Below, piece after piece: positions 53,290 to 60,398 of a stretch of DNA of 64,000 nt; position 1 is the first letter of the stretch, and each line of letters opens with the position of its first letter. Where the stretch lies: positions 28,607 to 92,606 of the forward strand of contig CAKVLQ010000005.1 of assembly GCA_934757845.1 (NCBI GenBank), read 5' to 3'. The stretch comes from an uncultured Clostridia bacterium. Lineage in GTDB: Bacteria > Bacillota > Clostridia > Christensenellales > UBA1242. The notes under the pieces were generated by a model. It searched no databases. It was not told the DNA's origin and saw only the letters and a list, made by a program, of their open reading frames with translations. The translations under genes were made by a program, and so were the position numbers.

Positions 53290-54084
53290 ATGAAATTTAA
53301 TTGTTTAATTCCAGAGTTAAGGGTTTTTGATTTGGATAAATCAAAGAAATTTTATACCGATGTTTTAGGCTTTAACATTGCTTATTCAAGAGAAGATTTT
53401 GCAATGCTAATATTAGACGATTGTCAAATTATGTTGCAACAATTAACGCTTCCGTCAAAAAAAGGCAGTTGGAATGTTACAGATGATATGAAATATCCGC
53501 TGGGTCGTGGAATTAATTTTCAAATTATTTTAAAAGATATTTCAAAGGTCTATTATTCTTTAAAAAATCATAATGAAAATATTTTTATAGATTTAATTGT
53601 TAGTGATTATAAAGAGAATGATATTAATAATCATGTTTTGGAATTTTTGGTGCAAGATGTTGATGGATATTTGTTAAGATTTCAACAAGATGTTGAAGAT
53701 TGGAGTTTTGGAGCGGACAAGCAAACGGCTGACGAGTTATTTGATTTGGTTGTTTGTGGAAAGAAAACGGCAACTTCAAGTTTATATAATGAAAAATCAA
53801 AAGATGAAATGGGCTTTTCAATTCTAACAAATTTTGATAAAACAAGGCGTGCAATTATTTGCACAACAAAAACATATATCACAAAATTTAACAAAGTAAA
53901 TTCACAGCACGCTTTTAAAGAAGGAGAAAAAGATAGAACATTAAAATCTTGGAGAATTGTGCATAAAGAATTTTTTGAAATGGAACTTAAAAAGAAGAAT
54001 TTAAGATTTAATGAAAATTGTGATATTGAGTGCGAAGAATTTGAATTTGTAAAACTAATTGGAGAAGAAAATGCAAATAGTTGA
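53290..54084 (+). CDS. Fusion of a VOC (glyoxalase/bleomycin-resistance-like) domain with an ASCH domain
   Basis: In this 264-aa protein residues 1-133 form a VOC fold (LRVFDLDKSKKFYTDVLGFNIAYS ... MLQQLT ... FLVQDVDGYLLRFQQ), like bleomycin-binding or glyoxalase proteins. Residues about 138-255 form an ASCH domain (SFGADKQTADELFDLVVCGKKTATSSLY ... KVNSQHAFKEGEKDRTLKSWRIVHKEFF), a PUA-like fold expected to bind RNA or nucleotides. Both are normally separate proteins. Whether VOC metal ligands are complete is doubtful, since no clear H/E pair is seen at the usual first strand. The last 14 bp overlap the acetyltransferase gene. Confidence 0.85.
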   Translation: MKFNCLIPELRVFDLDKSKKFYTDVLGFNIAYSREDFAMLILDDCQIMLQQLTLPSKKGSWNVTDDMKYPLGRGINFQIILKDISKVYYSLKNHNENIFIDLIVSDYKENDINNHVLEFLVQDVDGYLLRFQQDVEDWSFGADKQTADELFDLVVCGKKTATSSLYNEKSKDEMGFSILTNFDKTRRAIICTTKTYITKFNKVNSQHAFKEGEKDRTLKSWRIVHKEFFEMELKKKNLRFNENCDIECEEFEFVKLIGEENANS

Positions 54085-54553
54085 ACTTGATAAAAATTAT
54101 TTTGAACAAACAAAAGATTTACTTGTTGAATTGCAAAAATATGTGATTGAAATTGATAAATATAATCTTAATATTATTTCAAAAGATTATAGAGAAAAAT
54201 ATTTTGAATATATGATTGAAGATTGCAAAGATAGTCAAGGCAAAGTTTTTGTTGCACTTGAAAAATGTGAAGTTTTGGGCATGATTGCGGGAATGGTGCA
54301 AAAATATGACGACAGAGATGAACTTGATTATTCTTGCCCAAAAAAGGGTTTAATTTGTGAACTTATTGTTAACAAAAATTGCAGAAGTGGCGGAGTTGGA
54401 ACAAAACTTTTAAAAACAATGGAAAATTATTTTAAAGAAATAAACTGTGAATATTCGCAAATTGATGTTTTTGCCTATAATGAAAATGCAAAGAAATTTT
54501 ATTATAAAAATGGATATGTAGATAGAATGATAACAGTATTTAAAAAATTATAA
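54071..54553 (+). CDS. GNAT-family N-acetyltransferase
   Basis: The 160-aa acetyl-CoA-dependent transferase has the motif A core GLICELIVNKNCRSGGVGTKLLKTMENYF (R-S-G-G-V-G-T phosphate loop). The family's C-terminal strand follows, with YNENAKKFYYKNGY. I start at ATG 54071 because GGAG lies 6 nt upstream. An earlier in-frame TTG reading overlaps that ribosome site. Substrate unknown. Translation is likely coupled to the VOC-ASCH gene, which it overlaps by 14 bp. A hairpin terminator follows. Confidence 0.9.
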   Translation: MQIVELDKNYFEQTKDLLVELQKYVIEIDKYNLNIISKDYREKYFEYMIEDCKDSQGKVFVALEKCEVLGMIAGMVQKYDDRDELDYSCPKKGLICELIVNKNCRSGGVGTKLLKTMENYFKEINCEYSQIDVFAYNENAKKFYYKNGYVDRMITVFKKL

Positions 54554-54619
54554 TTAAAAAAATTTTTGCTGCATTGATTTTATTTTAATAAATTAATACA
54601 AGATTGTTTAGTGCAAATT

Positions 54620-54648
54620 AAAAGCCATCATAATATTGGTGGTTTTTA
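54620..54648 (+). terminator. Terminator of the flavodoxin unit
   Basis: GCCATCA / TGGTGGT (two G-T pairs) around 6 nt, flanked by A and T runs. Confidence 0.7.
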
Positions 54649-54740
54649 TTTATCTATTTTTAACAAATTTTTAATGACGTTATAACCATAAAATAAGACT
54701 TTTGCATATTATGTTTAAAAGGTTAATGTGGAGTAAGTGT

Positions 54741-55412
54741 ATGAATTGTGATTTTTTTAAACGCCAAAATTTTTGCAAATATAGGACAAAAACTAATTTT
54801 ATAGGACAAATCGGTCCGCAAGGTCCACGGGGCGAAAGAGGACCAACAGGAGCACAAGGAGAGCAAGGACCAACTGGTGCAACAGGTGCGGTTGGTCCAA
54901 CAGGTCCTGCTGGAATACAGGGCATTCAGGGCGAGAAAGGTGAAATTGGTCTTCAAGGAATCCCAGGTGTTCAAGGACCACAAGGTGAGAAGGGCGAAAA
55001 AGGCGATAATGGTTCAATAATTGTTCCAAGTTATGCAAATTTTTTAAACACAAGCCAACAATCAATTCAATTTAACACAATGCAAACGGGTTATCTTTCT
55101 TTTAATTCAACTTTAATTGCAAAAGATATTGATTTAAATAATAATACTGATATCGTTGTGCTAACGCCAGGTGTTTATAAAATTGACATATCAATTTCAA
55201 TTAATAACTTTTATAATTCAAGCAATTTAATGCTTTATGTGAATAATTCACCAATTTCCAATTTGCTTTCGGCGTTTTCAAACGGAAATTTTTCAACATC
55301 AAGAATTATTACTTTAAAAGAAAATGATGTTGTAAAAATTGGTGCAACTATCACACGATTTGTTTTAAACGGTGGATTATCACTTGCCATATTAAAATCG
55401 ATGAATAAATAA
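54741..55412 (+). CDS. Collagen-like protein with a BclA-like C-terminal domain
   Basis: The 223-aa protein has a short Cys-containing N-terminus (1-21). Then come 23 uninterrupted Gly-x-y triplets (about residues 22-91: [16 protein letters not shown]...), as in collagen triple helices. A roughly 125-residue beta domain follows ([20 protein letters not shown] ... [13 protein letters not shown]), like the TNF/C1q-like trimerising heads of bacterial collagen-like and exosporium BclA proteins. No signal peptide is seen. The start at 54741 is chosen for GGAG 7 nt upstream, though two in-frame ATGs lie just before. It is probably a trimeric surface filament, but the export route is unclear. Confidence 0.88.
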   Translation: MNCDFFKRQNFCKYRTKTNFIGQIGPQGPRGERGPTGAQGEQGPTGATGAVGPTGPAGIQGIQGEKGEIGLQGIPGVQGPQGEKGEKGDNGSIIVPSYANFLNTSQQSIQFNTMQTGYLSFNSTLIAKDIDLNNNTDIVVLTPGVYKIDISISINNFYNSSNLMLYVNNSPISNLLSAFSNGNFSTSRIITLKENDVVKIGATITRFVLNGGLSLAILKSMNK

Positions 55413-55424
55413 AAATTTAATTAA

Positions 55425-55455
55425 TAAAAAAAGTTCCAATAATGGGACTTTTTTT
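55425..55455 (+). terminator. Terminator after the collagen-like gene
   Basis: AAAGTTCC / GGGACTTT (one G-T pair) around 6 nt with a T run. Confidence 0.8.
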
Positions 55456-55866
55456 AAGAAACTACCGAAAATGCTTTATTTTCAAAGAAGTTTAGTTTTA
55501 AATGTCTGGATTTTTTAAATTATAAACTACGGCGAAAATTATTGTTATAACTTCTAAAATGCCTTAGTATAGTATCAATTATGAGCAATGTGTTGCCCAA
55601 TATCACCCATAAATACTAACACTTCCGCAAGTATTTTTTATTTAGGTGCACAATTTCCCAAACCCCATATACCTAAATGTATTAAATCCATATTTTTTAG
55701 CCATTCTTACACTCTCTCAATCATTTTAAAACTGTATGGAACTTTATATTATCTATTCGGCTGAATTTTATAACTTAAATTTGCATTTTTTTTAACCATC
55801 CGCCTTTAATCGCTATCCCATCACATTTTATAAATAATTTAGACTTGAAACGAAAAATTTTAAATA
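55456..55866. other. Gene-free stretch at the edge of the defence island
   Basis: About 410 bp with no frame longer than a few dozen codons on either strand. The plus strand is relatively C/T-rich, unlike the purine-rich coding strand around it. Read on the minus strand, short peptide fragments alternate between frames with several stops, so this may be a decayed gene, but no family was recognised. A hairpin with AATACT / AGTATT followed by T lies near 55614-55640. No insertion-sequence ends or attachment repeats were found. Confidence 0.4.
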
Positions 55867-55903
55867 TTTTATACAAAATTTGGTTTTGTATGATACAATA
55901 AAT
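55867..55903 (+). promoter_or_regulatory. Hachiman promoter with palindrome
   Basis: An extended -10 TGATACAAT (TACAAT at 55894-55899) lies about 18 nt after a TATACA box. The inverted repeat ATACAAAA-N5-TTTTGTAT (55871-55891) and an adjoining TTGTAT-G-ATACAA (55886-55898) cover the promoter, so a repressor could block it. The AGGAG ribosome site lies at 55909. The 37-bp block closely matches the one at 59554-59590. Confidence 0.65.
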
Positions 55904-55920
55904 AAAATAGGAGTTTACAA

Positions 55921-56862
55921 ATGGATAATATTCTTAAAAGCACAATAAGAATTAAAGAACAAAACCCAGAAGATGTTTTTTTTGAAATAGATCATAAAGA
56001 AAAGTTGGATTTATTAGAAAATAATAAATTAAATATTTTTTGCTTAAATATTGTAAATAATAAATTTTCATATAAAGAATTATTTAATTTACTCAAAGAT
56101 AATTTAGGTACTTATGTTTTATCAAGAAAAGAATATCAAAAAAACCCAGAAAGGGCTATATCAAAAGCTATAGACAAATTGAAAAAAGTACAACCCAATA
56201 GTAAAGATTTTGGTGCTGGCGGAGAACTTGGCGAGTTAATTTTATATATCTTTTTAGAACATTATTTACACGCACCTAAAATACTATCTAAAGTTGAATT
56301 AAAAACGACTCAAAATCAGTATGTTTATAATGCAGATGGTGTACATTTCTATCATTTTAGTAAAGATGATTATTCTTACTATCAGCTAGTAATCGGAGAG
56401 TCTAAAATAAAGAATAAATATAATGAAGCCATAGATGCTGCATTCGAATCAATTATAACTAGTAAATTAAAAGATACCAATGAAATTAATTTAATCAGCT
56501 CAGAAATTTTTAAAGAAGTCTTTTCTGTGGAAGAAGTTGAACAAATTGAAGATATGATAATTCCCAAAGCGACATCTGACTTTAATAACAATTTGATAAA
56601 AAACAAGGCTTTTGGAATTTTTATAGGTTTTGATTTAACAATAGATAATACCATACCTTTATCAAAACAAAGGGAAAAAGTTAAAGAAGATTTATGTAAT
56701 CTTGCAAAACTAATAACTGAATCTATTAATGAAAATATAAAAAAACACAATCTATTAGGTTATTCATTTTATATTTACTTTTTACCTTTTAATAACTGCT
56801 TGAAAGATAAAGCGGAAATAATGAGCCAGTTACTAATTCAAAATGCTTTTAGGGAGGTATAA
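55921..56862 (+). CDS. hamA: Hachiman anti-phage protein HamA (DUF1837 nuclease)
   Basis: The 313-aa protein has the DUF1837 core: GAGGELGELILYIFLEHYLHAPKI (98-121, with Glu102 and Glu105), a central NADGVHFYH (Asp139) and LVIGESKIKNKYNEAIDAAFESI with Glu160-x-Lys162. Together these form a PD-(D/E)XK-type active site. In characterised Hachiman systems HamA is the nuclease held inactive by HamB until DNA damage or phage infection. The stop abuts the hamB start, so they are one operon. Codon use (mostly TTA for leucine) differs from the genes before 55 kb, consistent with horizontal acquisition. The specific assignment rests on the domain plus the neighbouring helicase. Confidence 0.9.
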   Translation: MDNILKSTIRIKEQNPEDVFFEIDHKEKLDLLENNKLNIFCLNIVNNKFSYKELFNLLKDNLGTYVLSRKEYQKNPERAISKAIDKLKKVQPNSKDFGAGGELGELILYIFLEHYLHAPKILSKVELKTTQNQYVYNADGVHFYHFSKDDYSYYQLVIGESKIKNKYNEAIDAAFESIITSKLKDTNEINLISSEIFKEVFSVEEVEQIEDMIIPKATSDFNNNLIKNKAFGIFIGFDLTIDNTIPLSKQREKVKEDLCNLAKLITESINENIKKHNLLGYSFYIYFLPFNNCLKDKAEIMSQLLIQNAFREV

Positions 56863-59412
56863 ATGAATTTAGGTAATTACATTTTTAGTAATATTTTAGA
56901 TAATCAATATTTAAAAAATTTATACAAAAAATTAACAATACAATATTTTTCAATTGTTTCAAAAATTCACTCCGAAATTTCATTGACTGAAAGGGAAAAA
57001 ATTGACTTATTAAGATTTGCTGACATACTCTCTAAATCAACAGAATTATCAAAAAGAGATTATCATAATAATATTGCTCAATCAATTATAAGTATGCTTA
57101 ACTTATTATTTCCTCACGATATGTCAATAGAATATGTTGGTGGTTCTGTTTTGTCTCATGTTAATAATTATTTGGGTTTAGACAAAAATTTCAATAATTA
57201 TTATAACAGAGACTTTATAGATTGTCTAAAGGAGTGTTTACAGAGAGAAAGTTATGTTATCCCATGTGATAATGAATATTGTTTTATTAATTCACAAAAA
57301 ATAGCCTATAACAGAATAAAACAAAACGATTATTATAGTTTTTCAGCACCCACATCAATGGGCAAAACTTTTTTAATAAGAATGTTTATTAAGGAAAGTG
57401 TTGAAAGAAACGAAAATAAAAATTTTGCTATTATTGTTCCAAGCAAAGCGTTAATAAATGAATTAACAAACTCAATAATAGATGATAATATAGAAAATCT
57501 AGTAAAAAATAATTATAAGGTAATACAATCTTCAGCAGCAATATTAAATAATGATAACTGTAATTATATCATGATTTTTACGCAAGAACGTTTGCTTCAG
57601 TTTTTGTTACAAAATAAAAAAATTAAATTATCCTATGTTTTTATCGATGAAGCACATAAAATGTCTCACACAGATGATAGAAGTCCATTTTTTTATAAAT
57701 GTATTGATCTATTAGAAAAGGAACATTTCGGAGTAAAAATTAATTTTTCATGCCCTAATATTCCGAATCCAGAAGTTTATTTAAATTCAATAAAAGGGCT
57801 AGGAAATAAAGCGTATAACTGTTTTAAATATTCTCCAGTAAATCAATTAAAGTCTATCATAAATATAACAACACAAACGAGTTATATATATAATGATTTG
57901 GAAAGAAATTTTATTTCATATAACACTCATGAATTTTGTAAAATTGAATTGATTGAAATAGTTAAGCAAATTGGGAATAACTGCTCTAATATTGTTTTTT
58001 GCAATTCAAAAAAAGATGCAACAAACTGGGCTTTATCTTATTCTAAATTGGTAGATGTTGATTTATCTAACAATACGGAAATAAGTGAATTAATAAAAGA
58101 TATTAAAGAGGAAATCCATCAAGACTGTTATCTTGTTTACACACTTTTAAAAGGTGTTGCTTATCATGTTGCATATTTACCATCATTAATAAAAGAGAAA
58201 ATTGAAGCATTGTTTCGAAAAGGTATTATAAAAACGATATTTTGTACTTCTACTTTATTAGAAGGTGTAAATTTCCCAGCAAATAATCTATTTATAAAAT
58301 TGAACAGTAAGGATTCTTGGCTTAAGCCAAAAGAACGAGCAAGTTTTAAAAATTTAATTGGCAGAGTTGGTCGAATTGACTTTAATTCGTTTGGTAATGT
58401 ATATTGTATTGCAGATAATACAACCGATGAATATGAGCAGGCAATTTCAGATGATATTGATATTCAAAAATTATCGTTGGAAAAATTAACTAAAGATAGA
58501 AAAAGAGATATAATCAATGTATTATTAAAAGGAAAAACAACACTAAATAAAAGAAGCTGTGATAATTTTGAAACATTAGGCTTTGCTCGTAAAGTATTAA
58601 ATATCCTATTAAAAGAAATTGTTGACGATAAAGAAGGCGTTGTTAGATTATCATTTGGAGATTTATTGGATGCTGAAGTTATTGCAACAATAAAAGAAAA
58701 ATTTAAACTAAAAGAAAAACAAATTCCTAAAGATTTGCTTACCACTGCCGATGAAATTGAAAAACTGGATTGTGCTATAACAAATAAAGGATTAAAGTAC
58801 CCCGAAAAAATAACATTTGAAAATGTATTGAATTTTATAAATGACTTAAGCGATATTTTTAACTGGTCAGAATATGAATCAAAAAATGACATAGGTAATA
58901 AGAATAGATTAAAATATTATGCGGTTATGATTATGAAATGGATGTACGGACATCAAATAAATCAATTAATTGAGGATGCATTATTATATGCTAAGGATAA
59001 TGGTGTTTATTATAAGTATGAAAAACCTAATATTAAAGAATATTTGGGAACACCGGAACAAATAAATAAGATCATAAATGAAGTATTGGATGAAGTAGAT
59101 AACATTTTACAATTTAAGATACCAAATTACTTCCAAAAGTTTTCTGAGAGATATAAGGAACTAACAAATGTTGAAAATATAAATAATGATTGGTACGAAT
59201 TTATGGAATATGGCTCAAATAATTACATACAAATTAAACTTCAGCAATTTGGTTTGAGCAGAGAATGTGCATTTAATATTATTAAACAACAATGTTATTT
59301 GGTTGAAAAAAATAAAACAATTAAGATAAACTTATCTAAATTTAAAACAAATAAATATTCGTCAGAAATTAAGCGAATAAAAGTTAATTTTCCAAATTTA
59401 ATAGTTTTTTAA
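56863..59412 (+). CDS. hamB: Hachiman anti-phage helicase HamB
   Basis: The 849-aa superfamily-2 helicase has Walker A APTSMGKT (162-169), DEAH (262-265, VFIDEAHKM), a GVAYH motif (431-435), TSTLLEGVNFPA (462-473) and motif VI GRVGRID (500-506), followed by a long alpha-rich C-terminal region. In known Hachiman systems HamB binds HamA, travels on DNA and frees the nuclease when it meets aberrant DNA. AGGGAGG directly upstream and zero spacing to hamA give tight coupling. Length fits the family. It ends before a very strong hairpin terminator. Confidence 0.9.
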   Translation: MNLGNYIFSNILDNQYLKNLYKKLTIQYFSIVSKIHSEISLTEREKIDLLRFADILSKSTELSKRDYHNNIAQSIISMLNLLFPHDMSIEYVGGSVLSHVNNYLGLDKNFNNYYNRDFIDCLKECLQRESYVIPCDNEYCFINSQKIAYNRIKQNDYYSFSAPTSMGKTFLIRMFIKESVERNENKNFAIIVPSKALINELTNSIIDDNIENLVKNNYKVIQSSAAILNNDNCNYIMIFTQERLLQFLLQNKKIKLSYVFIDEAHKMSHTDDRSPFFYKCIDLLEKEHFGVKINFSCPNIPNPEVYLNSIKGLGNKAYNCFKYSPVNQLKSIINITTQTSYIYNDLERNFISYNTHEFCKIELIEIVKQIGNNCSNIVFCNSKKDATNWALSYSKLVDVDLSNNTEISELIKDIKEEIHQDCYLVYTLLKGVAYHVAYLPSLIKEKIEALFRKGIIKTIFCTSTLLEGVNFPANNLFIKLNSKDSWLKPKERASFKNLIGRVGRIDFNSFGNVYCIADNTTDEYEQAISDDIDIQKLSLEKLTKDRKRDIINVLLKGKTTLNKRSCDNFETLGFARKVLNILLKEIVDDKEGVVRLSFGDLLDAEVIATIKEKFKLKEKQIPKDLLTTADEIEKLDCAITNKGLKYPEKITFENVLNFINDLSDIFNWSEYESKNDIGNKNRLKYYAVMIMKWMYGHQINQLIEDALLYAKDNGVYYKYEKPNIKEYLGTPEQINKIINEVLDEVDNILQFKIPNYFQKFSERYKELTNVENINNDWYEFMEYGSNNYIQIKLQQFGLSRECAFNIIKQQCYLVEKNKTIKINLSKFKTNKYSSEIKRIKVNFPNLIVF

Positions 59413-59478
59413 ACTTCTCTTAAGATGTCTCTTATATAAAATCACTGTAGAAGATTGTAATGTTAAATAAAAATACAA

Positions 59479-59514
59479 AAGATAAAAAAGAGAGCCTGCT
59501 CTCTTTTTTATCTT
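59479..59514. terminator. Strong bidirectional terminator after hamB
   Basis: AAGATAAAAAAGAGAG / CTCTCTTTTTTATCTT perfect inverted repeat around CCTG, isolating the Hachiman unit from the restriction operon. Confidence 0.9.
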
Positions 59515-59553
59515 AAGCATAATGGTTTAAATTTGCTAGTTTTTTCTTTTATT

Positions 59554-59590
59554 TTTTATACAAAAATAGATTTTTTATGTTATAATAAAT
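59554..59590 (+). promoter_or_regulatory. Promoter of the restriction operon
   Basis: Extended -10 TGTTATAAT (TATAAT at 59581-59586) with TATACA about 18 bp upstream. The first 12 bases are identical to the Hachiman promoter and about 31 of 37 positions match overall. Confidence 0.65.
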
Positions 59591-59602
59591 TAGATTTAAC
59601 TC

Positions 59603-59623
59603 CCTATAATATGAAATTATAGG
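59603..59623. promoter_or_regulatory. Perfect inverted repeat in the restriction-operon leader
   Basis: CCTATAAT-N5-ATTATAGG, located between the predicted transcription start (about 59593) and the AAAAGGAG ribosome site. It could be a repressor operator or an mRNA hairpin controlling the first gene. Confidence 0.6.
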
Positions 59624-59643
59624 AATATACAAAAGGAGAAAAT

Positions 59644-60324
59644 ATGTCTAAAGGAATAATTTATGTCTGTTCAACAGTTGTTGATGGTTTAATTAAGATT
59701 GGAAGAACAACAGATTTTGAAAAAAGAATGGAAATATTGGAAAATAATGGTTATTGTAATGTTACGGGTTTAAAAAGGCAATTTGCAATAGAATTGGAAA
59801 ACCATGAAGAAATAGAACAATTATTAGATGATTTATTTGCAAAAAGTAGAGTTGGTAACACCGAATTATTTTCTTTAGACATAAATAAAACTATTCAATT
59901 ATTGTCATCTTTTTCAGGTAGACAAATATATCCTATGGATAAATCAAAACAAGAAGTATTTGAAAACGCAACTGAATTGGTTCAATCTCAATTAATTCCC
60001 AATGGAGAATATGTGTTCAATAGAAAAATTAAAGAGATGAACAAAACAATTATTGCAAAGCTTGATGTTGAAAATGATAAATTTTTACTAAAAGCTGGTT
60101 CAATGATAGCCCCATACAAAGAGTATAAAACTCCAGCATGGATTGTAACAAGAAGGTCAATGAAGATTGAAAATAATATATTGTTAAATGATGTTGAGTG
60201 TTCTTCTCCATCTATGGCAGCTGCGCTGGTTGTTGGTCAAGCGGCTAATGGCTGGATCTGTTGGAAAAATAACAAAGGACAGGCTATAGATGTTTATCGC
60301 AGAAAAGATAGTGAACTTGATTAA
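59644..60324 (+). CDS. GIY-YIG-like domain protein with C-terminal DUF4357
   Basis: The 226-aa protein has at residues 4-100 a T5orf172/MUG113-type GIY-YIG nuclease domain: GIIYVCST, then GLIKIGRTTDFEKRMEIL (KIG replacing YIG, with the catalytic arginine region FEKR) and NTELFSL, carrying a candidate catalytic glutamate. Residues about 150-225 look like DUF4357 (APAWIVTRRSMKIENNILLNDVEC-type, then SPSMAAALVVGQAANGWICW), a small domain often found with restriction and modification genes and expected to bind nucleic acid. It heads the operon with the methyltransferase. It may be an accessory nuclease or regulator. Its part in restriction is inferred from position. Confidence 0.8.
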   Translation: MSKGIIYVCSTVVDGLIKIGRTTDFEKRMEILENNGYCNVTGLKRQFAIELENHEEIEQLLDDLFAKSRVGNTELFSLDINKTIQLLSSFSGRQIYPMDKSKQEVFENATELVQSQLIPNGEYVFNRKIKEMNKTIIAKLDVENDKFLLKAGSMIAPYKEYKTPAWIVTRRSMKIENNILLNDVECSSPSMAAALVVGQAANGWICWKNNKGQAIDVYRRKDSELD

Positions 60325-60326
60325 AT

Positions 60327-60349
60327 CCTATAATTGCAGTTTTATAAGG
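60327..60349. promoter_or_regulatory. Second CCTATAAT inverted repeat, before the methyltransferase gene
   Basis: CCTATAAT then, after 7 nt, TTATAAGG (60342-60349). The left arm equals that of the repeat at 59603-59623, and the right arm pairs with one base offset. It lies directly after the GIY-YIG stop codon. Confidence 0.45.
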
Positions 60350-60398
60350 GAAAAGTTAAATGATAAAGATACAAAGATAGATAAAAGGAGTAATTCGA

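Noticed and set aside
54680..55065. Three overlapping minus-strand frames rich in proline, glycine or cysteine
   Set aside because: They are the reverse reading of the Gly-x-y collagen repeats and therefore look repetitive without being genes.
55456..55866. Retron-type RNA or insertion-sequence remnant at the island edge
   Set aside because: No reverse transcriptase, transposase motif, terminal inverted repeats or target duplications could be found. Only short out-of-frame fragments are seen.
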